This document shows, piece by piece, positions 7,506 to 15,879 of a DNA stretch of 64,000 nucleotides. Source of the DNA: Prevotella sp. (GTDB lineage: Bacteria; Bacteroidota; Bacteroidia; Bacteroidales; Bacteroidaceae); contig JAFQQY010000037.1 in assembly GCA_017410365.1 (NCBI GenBank), positions 62,001 to 126,000 of the forward strand. The letters are read 5' to 3'. Both the position numbers and the translations under genes were made by a program. Each line of letters opens with the position of its first letter. Within the stretch, counting starts at the first letter, position 1. The notes beneath the pieces were generated by a model that worked only from the letters and a program-made list of their open reading frames with translations, had not been told where the DNA came from and did not search any database.

Positions 7506-9626
7506 TTATTTGTTAAAGGGTAATGTTATTAAAAATGTTGCGCCATGTTCTGGAAACTCAGGCTCTACAACCTTAATCTCGCCATTCAGTGCTTCTATAC
7601 GTTTTTTTACTGTAAATAAGCCAATGCCTGCGCCGCCTTGATTCTGAGTTGTTGTCTTGAATATCTCAAAAATACTTTCCCAATCTTCCCTAGGAATACC
7701 ACAACCATTATCGGAGAAGCGTATTGACATTTTGTCTTCTTCAATGAACCCAGTACACTTTATAATAGGATTGGCAGAGTCACATAAGGCCTTCATGGAA
7801 TTTGATATTAAATTCTCAAATATATCCTCAAAGAATTTTCGATTATGAGTTATCTTTAACTCCAATATAGTTTTAATGCCTTTTGCGTCAAATCTGTCTT
7901 TATAAATTACATTGAACAAATATTTTAGAAGGTTAAATACTTCAAAAGTCTCAAAGTCACTTCCTGAACTTGCATAACTAAGCATGAACTTAACCCCTAT
8001 GCTTAATTTTTCCATTTCACGGTAGATATTTGTTGCATAGTCCTTAAAAAGACTGTCATAAGCAGGATTGGGAAAATCCGTTTTAAAGAATTCTGCCATT
8101 GCTTTTATATTGCCAATAGTTGTCTTTACCATATGTGACAACTCGGCTGCATAATCTTGCAAAGACAATAGGCTTAAGAATAAATCCTCTTTACGTTCTG
8201 AATCTTCTTTGAGCTTCTCATATTGTTTAATACCTTTACTGACATGCCTTTGGACACTCCTTGCTTTTCTATCAATTTCAGTAAGCCGTGACTTAACTTC
8301 AGGAGAAGCGCCTTCCGACATTTGAGAGATTATTCCAGAAATTTCTGTTAGCTGATGGTTTGCATCTACAAGTCTGTTAATTGTTTTTACAGCATCCTTT
8401 TTCTTTTCAAATGCCAAAAACTTTTCCAATGCTTGTATCTGATCTATGATATATTGCTTTAATTCACTATACTCTTTACATTCAATAAAATCTTGCCTGT
8501 TGGTTGCATCTTTAATCTTTGGGTTATCTTCTTTTGTAATATTTAGATATCCGATAAGGTTATTCGAACTGATTTTGTCAAAGAAACCAGAATATCTCCT
8601 TTTGTCAATTCCTAGAATATCCCGTTTCTTCTCTAAACTCGACTCGTTTTCAGCAAAGGGGGTTGTAATTATGCCATCTCTATAAATGATAATACCATCA
8701 ATTCTATCACCTTTATATGCTGTTTTATATTTACGGATTTCATTTTTATCTAAATAAAAAAATTCCATTGAAACAGGGCCAAAGCTTCTTTCATCAGAAA
8801 CGCCGACTTGGATTGCTCCTGCTTTTTCGTCAAAAAATAAATATTCTTGCCCCTTGTGTCCATCCTTTTCTAAGGCATTCAATTTGTAGTGATGAGATGT
8901 TGCTATATTAAAATCATTCAAGACTTCCTTTTCTGAATAATTAGAGAATTCATTACTTTTTACTATAATCTGAAATGGATAGGTAGGTTTTAATATAGGA
9001 GATACTAACTTTGATAATTCAGAATAAGCCCGTCCCACATCAGAAACAGACCATGTTTGTTCAACAAGGCCAAAATCAATTTTAATAGTAGTTCCATGTT
9101 CTTCTCTATTACAGTTCTCTATCCAACAATTATTTTCAATTTCCGTGAAGAAAATATTCTTCTTCATGTTGTTCTTGACTTGGATATTTGCCAGTTCATC
9201 ATACTTGCTCCAATCCAATTCCAAAATGATTTTGCGTGTCGTTCCCTTTTGAGTAGTTTCTATCTTTACTTTGGAACCTAGCTTTTCAACGGCAAAGCGT
9301 CCCACGCCTTTTTCTCCAACAACTTTACGATTATATGGTGCAGGCGAGACACTTTGAGCCCTTTTACTATTAGTGCCAATTACCATCCATTTGTAACGTA
9401 TATCATTCAAGGACATCCCAAGGCCGTCATCCTTGATACTAATATAGCTATCTTCCAAAAGAGTATTTACGTTGTGAAACTCCAAAATGACACTATCAGA
9501 ATTGGCATCATAACAATTTTTCACCAGCTCAAACAAAGCTGTGATTCGGTCAGTAATTAATTCACGTCCTAGCAACCTAAACGTGCTGACATCAAAATTG
9601 AATTTCAATTTAAACGGTTCAGCCAT
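7506..9626 (-). CDS. Double-GHKL protein: MORC/Hsp90-like ATPase fused to histidine-kinase core
   Basis: 706 residues, no membrane segments, so a cytoplasmic sensor. The N-terminus is a GHKL ATPase of the Hsp90/MORC/MutL class: N-box ELVKNCYDANS (E33, N37, D40), ISIKDDGLGMS and VVGEKGVGRFA. A middle region and coiled-coil-rich segment (~400-480) leads to a histidine-kinase core: H-box YAAELSHMVKTTIGN with the candidate phospho-His near residue 498, N-box FENLISNSMKAL, G1 FSDNGCGIP and G2 GGAGIGLFTVKKR near the C-terminus. Two separate ATP-binding GHKL folds in one chain make it unlike ordinary sensor kinases. The start overlaps the methyltransferase stop by 8 bases, and the response regulator follows after 5. 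A DNA-clamp or damage-sensing role for the N-terminal ATPase is inference. Confidence 0.85.
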   Translation of the reverse strand: MAEPFKLKFNFDVSTFRLLGRELITDRITALFELVKNCYDANSDSVILEFHNVNTLLEDSYISIKDDGLGMSLNDIRYKWMVIGTNSKRAQSVSPAPYNRKVVGEKGVGRFAVEKLGSKVKIETTQKGTTRKIILELDWSKYDELANIQVKNNMKKNIFFTEIENNCWIENCNREEHGTTIKIDFGLVEQTWSVSDVGRAYSELSKLVSPILKPTYPFQIIVKSNEFSNYSEKEVLNDFNIATSHHYKLNALEKDGHKGQEYLFFDEKAGAIQVGVSDERSFGPVSMEFFYLDKNEIRKYKTAYKGDRIDGIIIYRDGIITTPFAENESSLEKKRDILGIDKRRYSGFFDKISSNNLIGYLNITKEDNPKIKDATNRQDFIECKEYSELKQYIIDQIQALEKFLAFEKKKDAVKTINRLVDANHQLTEISGIISQMSEGASPEVKSRLTEIDRKARSVQRHVSKGIKQYEKLKEDSERKEDLFLSLLSLQDYAAELSHMVKTTIGNIKAMAEFFKTDFPNPAYDSLFKDYATNIYREMEKLSIGVKFMLSYASSGSDFETFEVFNLLKYLFNVIYKDRFDAKGIKTILELKITHNRKFFEDIFENLISNSMKALCDSANPIIKCTGFIEEDKMSIRFSDNGCGIPREDWESIFEIFKTTTQNQGGAGIGLFTVKKRIEALNGEIKVVEPEFPEHGATFLITLPFNK

Positions 9627-10677
9627 AACTCAATATTTTTTCAAACATAGCTTTTGCCAATAAGGGAGGAACAGCATTTCCTATTTGCTGCTGTATATGC
9701 ATTAGACTCCCTTTAAAAATAAATTTGTCAGGAAAACTTTGCAGGCGTGCCGCCTCTCTGACTGACAATCCTCTATCTTGGAATGGATGTATCAGCATAT
9801 TCTTCCGATAATTCGATATTACTACCGATGGCTCATCTGCTTTCAGTCTTCTGTATATGCCACTATGACAATTTGCTTTGTTAGCATAGTTTTGCATAAG
9901 CTTGTCTGGTATAGCTTTCCAATTCTCGCCTTGTTTAATGTATGAATATCGTTCTATGACATAATCTGCGTTACGAGACACATAGTTTTGCCGACTTCTC
10001 TTAGAACCTTTGCGCATCATTTGTGCATATTGACTTGCTTTGTTTGCAGGTAATTTGTATGACAATGTATCTACCTGCTGGCCATTAGCCAAGTCAGGCA
10101 AATCACCTATTGCATCATTCACGGTTATCTTGGTGCCAAATGGTTCTGGATATTCAAACTTTATACCTAAACGGTTTCCAACCATAAAGAAACGATTCCT
10201 ATGCTGAGGCACTCCATAATCAGATGCCCAAAGTATCTTGGGGAAAACTTCATATCCCATTTCTCTAAATCGTTCTTCAACTAAATGTTGAATTTCCCCT
10301 TCCTCAAAGTGGGCAAAGCCTTCCACATTTTCAAATAAGAACCAATCTGGGCGAATTTCGTATACAAACCGCAGGAACTCCTCAAATAGAGAATTATTAG
10401 GGTTGTCCATATTCCGAGATATCGTATTTGACAACGAAAACCCTTGACATGGCGGCCCACCAAAAACAATCGAGACATGCTCGTCGGCTTGTAAATAATC
10501 TTGAGGATTTATGTTGTGTATATCATCCTCCAATACAAGTGTGTTGGGGTGATTATGCCTATATGTAGCAGCTGCGCTCTTATCCTTTTCTACAGCAAAC
10601 TTAACTTGGAAGCCTGCCATTTCCGCTCCCAAGCTTAGTCCTCCTGCACCACTAAATATATCAATTCCTAAAGGCAT
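9619..10677 (-). CDS. DNA (cytosine-5-)-methyltransferase
   Basis: 352 residues with the ordered motifs of Dcm-type enzymes: SAM-binding motif I GIDIFSGAGGLSLG at the N-terminus, catalytic motif IV FGGPPCQGFSLSN with C77, motif VI FLFENVEGF, motif VIII QHRNRFFMVG, and motif X QIGNAVPPLLAKAM at the end. It transfers a methyl group from SAM to C5 of a cytosine in a specific site; the target-recognition region lies between about 180 and 280. Neighbours point to self-protection against the McrB/McrC-like and HNH nucleases downstream, or to a modification whose loss is sensed by the adjacent GHKL/kinase protein. It starts at an ATG 26 bases after the upstream ATPase stop. Confidence 0.93.
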   Translation of the reverse strand: MPLGIDIFSGAGGLSLGAEMAGFQVKFAVEKDKSAAATYRHNHPNTLVLEDDIHNINPQDYLQADEHVSIVFGGPPCQGFSLSNTISRNMDNPNNSLFEEFLRFVYEIRPDWFLFENVEGFAHFEEGEIQHLVEERFREMGYEVFPKILWASDYGVPQHRNRFFMVGNRLGIKFEYPEPFGTKITVNDAIGDLPDLANGQQVDTLSYKLPANKASQYAQMMRKGSKRSRQNYVSRNADYVIERYSYIKQGENWKAIPDKLMQNYANKANCHSGIYRRLKADEPSVVISNYRKNMLIHPFQDRGLSVREAARLQSFPDKFIFKGSLMHIQQQIGNAVPPLLAKAMFEKILSYG

Positions 10678-10703
10678 AATTTGTTATTTTTGAATTAATA
10701 TCA

Positions 10704-11777
10704 TCATACTAGTCCTCTTATTTCAACATCGTTATCGCAAGCTCCACGCAGTCCTTCGTGAGTGTATTTGTATGCCTGTATTCCCTTTTTGAGCGTCCTT
10801 TCTATGGTATATAGGCGCAAATCCTCTTTATATTCAGACGTCTCTTGCAGCATTTCATTCAGGTGCAAAAGAGTTTCTTTGCTATGGGTGGTCACAAACA
10901 CTTGTTTGTCGGTTAGCTTTGCCATGGCAAACACGGCTTTCCACAGTTTCTTGTAAACAGAGTAATGCAAGCCGTTGTCAATCTCGTCGATAAGGAAGAT
11001 GTTTACCACTGGATTGGCTGCACTTGCCACAATGCTCAGATAACGGCGGAGCCCATCGCCCATCATGCTTAATGGCATCATACGATTCATGCCCTCAACG
11101 CCGATATATATGTCGTCGGTAAGTATCTCTATGCTGTTTATCTTGCTGTCGAACAGGTTCAGCAATTTCAATATCAATTCCTTCTGATTCCTCTTGAACA
11201 GCTCAGCCAGGTCGTTAGGCAGATTGCTGGTCATCAGGTCAGACGGTGTTAGCCATGCTCTCATTTTTTCAAGGTAGCCTTCGGCCTGCTTCCTGTTGAC
11301 AACAAGTCCCTGCGGGTTTATCCGCAACCAGCTTTTATAGCTATGCTTAGAGTCGCCATCAGCAATGTCGAAGTACATCTCAAGCGTATTGACGTAGTGT
11401 ATTGTGCCCATTTGGGGCTGTGGCTCATTTTTAGGTTCTGCTAGTTCGTCAAACACATAAGATAATGCCAACTTTAAATGGCGGGTGCTTCCGTTGTCCT
11501 GTACTGCTTCGATTTCAGGAGACACAGAACCGTCTAAATGATTAAAAAAATAGAGAATATCTATGAAATTACTGAAAGGCTTGCGTGCTCGCATTGCATT
11601 AATCAACTGAGGCAAGTCTGGGTTAGACATGCCCATCAGCATAGCTATGGCTTCAAGCACAGTTGTCTTGCCGGAATTATTTTGTCCCAAAAAGACATTA
11701 ACTCTCGAGAAGTCGTCAATATCCAGATGTTCTATACCTCTGAAATTCGTTATTCTTAGATTCTTAATTCCGCACAT
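10704..11777 (-). CDS. AAA family ATPase, SMC/RecF-OLD-like (AAA_15 type)
   Basis: 357 residues when started at the ATG giving MCGIKNLRITNFRG. A TTG nine codons upstream lies inside the promoter -7 box, so I prefer the ATG. Walker A FLGQNNSGKTTVLEAI is near the N-terminus, an ABC-like signature LSMMGDGLRRYLS comes at ~250, Walker B VNIFLIDEIDNGLH at ~275, and the switch His in VFVTTHSKETL at ~310. No TOPRIM nuclease domain follows, unlike full OLD proteins, so it may work with another effector. It heads the defence operon, 26 bases before the methyltransferase. Function as an anti-phage sensor ATPase is inferred from family and context. Confidence 0.82.
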   Translation of the reverse strand: MCGIKNLRITNFRGIEHLDIDDFSRVNVFLGQNNSGKTTVLEAIAMLMGMSNPDLPQLINAMRARKPFSNFIDILYFFNHLDGSVSPEIEAVQDNGSTRHLKLALSYVFDELAEPKNEPQPQMGTIHYVNTLEMYFDIADGDSKHSYKSWLRINPQGLVVNRKQAEGYLEKMRAWLTPSDLMTSNLPNDLAELFKRNQKELILKLLNLFDSKINSIEILTDDIYIGVEGMNRMMPLSMMGDGLRRYLSIVASAANPVVNIFLIDEIDNGLHYSVYKKLWKAVFAMAKLTDKQVFVTTHSKETLLHLNEMLQETSEYKEDLRLYTIERTLKKGIQAYKYTHEGLRGACDNDVEIRGLV

Positions 11778-11801
11778 ATAATTCCAATGTAGTTTAATTT
11801 G

Positions 11802-11809
11802 CAAATATA
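11802..11809 (-). promoter_or_regulatory. Bacteroidota -7 promoter box of the defence operon
   Basis: On the minus strand the sequence reads TATATTTG, fitting the TAnnTTTG -7 element, 25 bases before the preferred ATG of the AAA ATPase gene at 11777. No clear TTG -33 element was seen at the ideal distance. Confidence 0.55.
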
Positions 11810-11894
11810 GTCAGAAAAAACGAGATTAAAGAATGAATGTCGGATTTTTTGAAAGTAAAAGCACGATTTCGTCTCCCAGATTTTTATTTTATGA

Positions 11895-12020
11895 ATTTCT
11901 CCTACATCCTACATTTTTGCATGTAACGCTTTGTGGCATAGTGCATTATATGCAGTGTATGAGGATTTCAATCCTACATTTTTAGGCCATTTTTGGGCGG
12001 TTTTTGGTAATTTTAACACT
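11895..12020 (+). repeat. Dispersed intergenic repeat, copy 1 (about 125 bases)
   Basis: This stretch runs from a TTTCTCCTACATCCTACAT start through GCATGTAACGC, GCAGTGTATGAGGATTTCA, ATCCTACATTTTT to AATTTTAACA. It is found again as its reverse complement at 54609-54732 with roughly 80 percent identity by eye. It contains ATCCTACAT at both ends and short internal palindromes (TGCATTATATGCA). There is no coding frame of note. It lies in the 600-base gap between the defence operon promoter and the next block. Confidence 0.7.
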
Positions 12021-12119
12021 TAGGGGAGTAGAATTGAAGAACATTATAAGAGTTGAAGGATTGAAAAATTGAAGAGATGAAAGGGGCACATACCGATATT
12101 TATGCCACCTTAAAAAATA

Positions 12120-12240
12120 GTAAGAGGGCATAAAACTGACAGTCAGAAGGCCACTTACTGACAGTCCGAACGCCTCGGACTGAGAGTCAGAAGGCCACAA
12201 ACTGGTAGTCTGAAGCCTTCTGACTGATTTCAAACGGCTT
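12120..12240. repeat. Array of short CAGTC/GGCC-type intergenic repeats
   Basis: Successive related units: ACTGACAGTCAGAAGGCCACTT, ACTGACAGTCCGAACGCCTCGG, ACTGAGAGTCAGAAGGCCACAA and ACTGGTAGTCTGAAGCCTTC, spaced ~20-26 bases. A degenerate version (GCCTCGGACTGTTAGTTTTAAGGCTACTTACTG) recurs at 25378-25410 at the other end of the accessory block. The array is rich in inverted halves (ACTGACAGTC / GACTGTCAG). No gene is seen from 11778 to 12413. Confidence 0.6.
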
Positions 12241-12293
12241 GTTTTACACTATTTCTCTATAAAAACAACTTGCGTTTAAAGCCCAGGTTTAAG

Positions 12294-12360
12294 CTGTTTT
12301 CGTGTGAACGAAGAGTATGTCTGTATGCTCAAAGTTATTTGAAGGTGAGCATATACGGCT
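12294..12360. repeat. Direct repeat A (left end of accessory block; att-like)
   Basis: 67 bases matching 25421-25487 with about 6 mismatches in the same orientation (shared core: GTGAACGAAGAGTATGTCTG). Read on the minus strand it includes the last seven codons and stop of the metallo-hydrolase gene (PYMLTFK-stop) that is intact at the other copy. This is the pattern left by integration at a gene 3' end. No recombinase gene lies between the copies, so mobility is inference. Confidence 0.6.
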
Positions 12361-12413
12361 ACAAACACATGAGGATGTGCCTATTGTCTGAAACAATTAT
12401 CATTTTCCTAATT

Positions 12414-13247
12414 CTAATCGTTAATGCTCGCTATTTTCTTTAATCGTTCCATTTCCTGATGGTCACAATTTAACAATCCATCTTCTCCATATTTCTTGTA
12501 CATGTTTATGAGCTTGTGGGCATATTTAGAAGTAAGCATTGCATAGGTATCTGCCTTGTAATAATACTCTATCGCCTTCTGTATGTCGGAGAAGTCCTTA
12601 CTTTCCATATGTCTTTCTGCATACAAGTCTCCGATCTTCAGATTTAGGAAAGGATATTCCTCCATATGGCGAATAAGACACTGCTCATAATCAGCCTTCA
12701 TGTTTTCTTCTTCATAATATACAATTTGGAACAATACCGCCAATTCGCTACCCTCGTTCTCCGCCTTACGGAGAGCATTCAGAGCCGTTGCTGACTTTTC
12801 TTCTATACGTAAATCGCATGCTGCTTTGATTGCTTTCACTTCTAACGGCTCTTCCTTTTCGAGAGACTCCAGGCTGTCCATGAATTCATCGTCATTAGCT
12901 GACGATTTTAGGAGGTATGTGAATTTTTTAAAAGGATGGCCATCTTCAAAAAGTTCTACAACCTTGTCAAGGTTGCTTCCTGTTATATTGCAATAATTGG
13001 CATACATGCAAAGCATGTTAAAATAACTTTTTTCAACGCCATCTCCATCACGATAGCATTGTGCCAATGAGTTATAAGCACCAGCATCTCCATATCGGGC
13101 TTGTTGAATAAGACTCAGCACCTTTTGTTCTGCTGCACGAGTCTTCAGTTCTACACCTGAACTCTCCAGATCCATTAATCCTTCATTACATGATGTATGG
13201 AATACCAATAAAGAAGCCATACAAAGTATGGTAAATAGTCTATTCAT
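12414..13247 (-). CDS. Sel1-repeat-like lipoprotein
   Basis: 277 residues. A signal peptide ends in a lipobox LLVFHTSC, so the mature protein is lipid-anchored. From ~40 the sequence has short paired helices of the Sel1/TPR kind, clearest in ARYGDAGAYNSLAQCYRDGDG; a later match DLYAERHMESKDFSDIQKA and KAIEYYYKAD also looks TPR-like. Such proteins are scaffolds for protein contacts. It is the last gene of the minus-strand block, 23 bases after the vWA gene, and just inside direct repeat A. No enzymatic motif is visible. Confidence 0.7.
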   Translation of the reverse strand: MNRLFTILCMASLLVFHTSCNEGLMDLESSGVELKTRAAEQKVLSLIQQARYGDAGAYNSLAQCYRDGDGVEKSYFNMLCMYANYCNITGSNLDKVVELFEDGHPFKKFTYLLKSSANDDEFMDSLESLEKEEPLEVKAIKAACDLRIEEKSATALNALRKAENEGSELAVLFQIVYYEEENMKADYEQCLIRHMEEYPFLNLKIGDLYAERHMESKDFSDIQKAIEYYYKADTYAMLTSKYAHKLINMYKKYGEDGLLNCDHQEMERLKKIASIND

Positions 13248-13270
13248 ATTTAATGTATTAAAGGTTAGTG

Positions 13271-13906
13271 TTACTTTTTATCTTCATCGAAGAAATTCTC
13301 ATTGGCTTCTGCTGCATTGAAATCAGACTGAGCCATATAGCTATAAAGTCGCGTGCGACTTCTGTTGACACGATCTGTCATTGCCTGGGTTCCTACAGAT
13401 GTAGTTTCAAATTCCATTACGTTAGTAATAGAAATGGTAGCCGCCACCGCTTCCACATCTTGATTGGCACCAATATAGGCAAACACCCATCCTTTTTCCT
13501 TCAACTCGTCAACAAGGGCCTTGATAGCCTTGCCGCTATATTCTCTTGAAGCATTTTCATAACCGTCTGTCACTACGGTTACGAGTACCTTATCCACATC
13601 TGCCACTTTGGGACGGAGTTTATTAAGAGACATTCCCATCGCGTCATACAATGCTGTACAACAATTAGGGCAATAGGTTTCTGCCGTGAGTTCTTTTACA
13701 TCATTAACAGAGACACACTCACAAATGGTCTTGACATCGTCATTGAAAGTTACAAGGCTAACAGAGTGTTCCTGCTCTTCATGTTTCTTCTGAGCAGAGC
13801 GGATGGTCTGTATCGTTTCGTTTACGCTGTCAATAGCTTCTTTCTTGATGCTCTGCATAGAGCCGCTTTCATCGATGATGATAAGATTGAAAATTCTTGT
13901 CTTCAT
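13271..13906 (-). CDS. TerY-like von Willebrand factor A domain protein
   Basis: 211 residues, essentially one vWA domain. The MIDAS metal site is complete: NLIIIDESGSMQSI (D-x-S-x-S) near residue 10, a Thr in the AETYCPNCCTALYDAMG region (~80-95), and VVTDGYENAS (D-G) at ~115. CPNCC may bind zinc. It resembles TerY, the vWA protein of tellurium/stress-response gene clusters, in which it is paired with a PP2C phosphatase and a kinase. A PP2C is present 5 kb upstream on the same strand; no kinase was found. It has no signal peptide, so it is cytoplasmic. Confidence 0.8.
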   Translation of the reverse strand: MKTRIFNLIIIDESGSMQSIKKEAIDSVNETIQTIRSAQKKHEEQEHSVSLVTFNDDVKTICECVSVNDVKELTAETYCPNCCTALYDAMGMSLNKLRPKVADVDKVLVTVVTDGYENASREYSGKAIKALVDELKEKGWVFAYIGANQDVEAVAATISITNVMEFETTSVGTQAMTDRVNRSRTRLYSYMAQSDFNAAEANENFFDEDKK

Positions 13907-13977
13907 AAGTCTGATTGTTTAATTGTTGATATTTACACACTATGGTTTCTCCTTCCATTATTTTTCTGAAGTCGGTT

Positions 13978-14373
13978 TTAGTCCGAGATCTCGTTTTTTG
14001 TATTCCGATATACAGTTCTGACCACACCGAGAATGTTTAATGAATTTTCAATATTATTCTTCATGGACTCTTCATCTGTATAATAGAATTCGCAGTTGGC
14101 AGATACCCTCTTGAAGGTTGGGTCTACATATACCTTAACCAGTTTCAGTTCACGTGTTACCTTGTTGCTGGCAGCCAAAGCAATATGTTCTTCTCCTTCT
14201 TCAACTTCATTGAGTTGAGGCATAGTCAATACAAGATATTGTTCGGACTCGTCACCGACAATAGCAAAGATATTTTTCATCTGGTAGCGAAATACCACAT
14301 CGCCGTCGTCATCTTCATGAGGCTTGAATCCCATTTCTTCCAGGATTTTAAAAATCAGTTCTTTTTTTGTCAT
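13978..14373 (-). CDS. YbjN-like protein B
   Basis: 131 residues, acidic (DDDGDVVF, EVEEGEEH). The pattern of a helix (FKILEEMGFKP), strands around VFRYQMKNIFAIV and YLVLTMP, then helices and ANCEFYYTDEES fits the YbjN / type III-chaperone-like alpha-beta fold, which binds protein partners. It lies 11 bases after a related protein (14385-14846), and the two probably arose by duplication or form a heterodimer. Product is inferred from secondary-structure pattern and weak motif likeness, not from catalytic residues. Confidence 0.5.
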   Translation of the reverse strand: MTKKELIFKILEEMGFKPHEDDDGDVVFRYQMKNIFAIVGDESEQYLVLTMPQLNEVEEGEEHIALAASNKVTRELKLVKVYVDPTFKRVSANCEFYYTDEESMKNNIENSLNILGVVRTVYRNTKNEISD

Positions 14374-14384
14374 ACTATATCCTC

Positions 14385-14846
14385 CTATTCTTTGTCGTCA
14401 GATTCTACATTATCGTTATCTTGGCTTTTGTCGTCAGCATTTGACTTGATTTCAGCAATAGTCTTCCGAGAAAACATTAGACCGACTTCCAAATGCAGGA
14501 TCATGCGTGATATGACTTTGGGCAAGTCTTCATCACCTAAGAGTTCACGTTCATAGAACAGCCATATGCTTTGCTCCAAATCATAGGCTTTGATGTATTT
14601 CAATGTTGAGTTGATTTTGTTCATAAGTTCTATGAATGTAGAAGGAGGTCCATCTTCCAAATCATAAATGCCTGGCACACTGATATTCAAAAAATCATCA
14701 TCATCATTGGACAGGTAAATGAAATTTGTACCCTCATAACTGAATCCATAACCAAAATCACCCATCCGCTCCAACTGGAATCCCAGTTCAGCAAAAGCTT
14801 CCATAATTTTTTCTTTCATTGTCTCAATCAATTTATCGTTATACAT
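14385..14846 (-). CDS. YbjN-like protein A
   Basis: 153 residues. Pattern: helix KIMEAFAELGFQLER, strands YGFSYEGTNFIYLS and FLNISVPGIYDL, helix ELMNKINSTLKYIKAY, strand SIWLFYEREL, and C-terminal helix, as in YbjN and type III secretion chaperones. The last 20 residues are an Asp/Glu/Asn/Ser-rich tail. The gene start overlaps the AAA ATPase stop by 8 bases, so it may be an adaptor or substrate-binding partner of that ATPase (inference). Confidence 0.5.
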   Translation of the reverse strand: MYNDKLIETMKEKIMEAFAELGFQLERMGDFGYGFSYEGTNFIYLSNDDDDFLNISVPGIYDLEDGPPSTFIELMNKINSTLKYIKAYDLEQSIWLFYERELLGDEDLPKVISRMILHLEVGLMFSRKTIAEIKSNADDKSQDNDNVESDDKE

Positions 14847-15810
14847 GAAATCCCATTCTTACATCCTTTTTCTTCTCATCCTTGGGAGAGAACTCGTTTC
14901 TGACACGTTCATATTCCTTTATGTCCTTCTGGCTCACAGATGGGGACTTTCGCGAAATAGTCTCTTCCAAAAGACATTGCGTAATCTTTTGATAGCATTT
15001 GTCTTCATTCTTTATAGTGGCATTGAACATCTTTCTTGATGCAAGTTTGACAATATAGTCTATGTCGCTACAATTATATCCCTCTGTCATAGAGGCTAAT
15101 TTCTTGTAATCTATATCATCGGAAACAGGAAGTTTTGCCAATGTCAGTCTGAAAAGGCTTTCACGTGCATCCATATCTGGCATGTCTACATATATCAGCT
15201 CATCAATTCGGCCGGTTCTGAGAACGGCTTTGTCAATTCGTTCTGGATGGTTGGTTGCAGCCAGTACATAAATTCCGCGTTCACTAGCATTGTTAAGCAT
15301 ACAAAGAAATTCGTTGACCTCTCCATTGTATGCTTGGCTGGCATCGCTATCAGAACGTTTGGGCACCATCGCATCAAATTCATCGAAGAAGATTAATGTG
15401 GGTGCCTTCTGCTCGGCTTTGCGGAACAACTCTCCAATTTTCTGCTGTGTACCGTGAATCCAGGTACAAGCCAAATCATCAGGGATGACTTTCATAAAGT
15501 TTATACCAAGTTCCTCTGCAACTTTTTCCGCAAAATAGGTTTTACCACAACCTGCAGGGCCGTAAAACAAGAGACTGGGCGGCTTGATGCCGTAAGCTTC
15601 TGCACATTCCCTGTTCTTCAGAACATTGATGAATCCTTCTACTACAAGTTCCTTCAATTGTGCCATTCCAGCCACGTCCTCAAAGCCTTTCCCTGCTTTG
15701 TTTGACTGTGTTTCTTGGTTTCTTGGTTTTTCCTCTGTCTTGAGCTTATCTTCCTTTACATTGTTAGCAAATCGTTTCAACCATTCTTTTTCTGCTGTTG
15801 TCATACTCAT
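14839..15810 (-). CDS. Cdc48/FtsH-like AAA+ ATPase
   Basis: 323 residues. After a charged ~45-residue N-terminus comes a single classical AAA module: FEDVAGMAQLKELVVEG, Walker A LLFYGPAGCGKTYFAEKVA, Walker B TLIFFDEFDAMVP, the second-region-of-homology ATNHPERIDKAVLRTGRID with the arginine finger, and a C-terminal helical lid. No protease domain follows, unlike FtsH. Such ATPases remodel or unfold proteins. It is followed with overlap by the two YbjN-like genes and then the TerY-like gene. An alternative start two codons downstream (ATG 15804) is possible. Confidence 0.88.
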   Translation of the reverse strand: MSMTTAEKEWLKRFANNVKEDKLKTEEKPRNQETQSNKAGKGFEDVAGMAQLKELVVEGFINVLKNRECAEAYGIKPPSLLFYGPAGCGKTYFAEKVAEELGINFMKVIPDDLACTWIHGTQQKIGELFRKAEQKAPTLIFFDEFDAMVPKRSDSDASQAYNGEVNEFLCMLNNASERGIYVLAATNHPERIDKAVLRTGRIDELIYVDMPDMDARESLFRLTLAKLPVSDDIDYKKLASMTEGYNCSDIDYIVKLASRKMFNATIKNEDKCYQKITQCLLEETISRKSPSVSQKDIKEYERVRNEFSPKDEKKKDVRMGFHV

Positions 15811-15879
15811 CTTATACCTCCTTTATATCTCAATCTTATATGAGTATAGATAATAAAAAGTAACCCAATCTATCAATGA

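Noticed and set aside
6312..11777. Whole left island considered as BREX, DISARM or Detocs
   Set aside because: No PglX/PglZ, DrmA/B or Detocs-type DtcB/DtcC architecture is present; only the two-component idea is shared with Detocs.
11982..12233. Open frame of 83 codons on the minus strand
   Set aside because: It runs through the dispersed element and the CAGTC repeats; composition is repeat-driven and no start signal is present.
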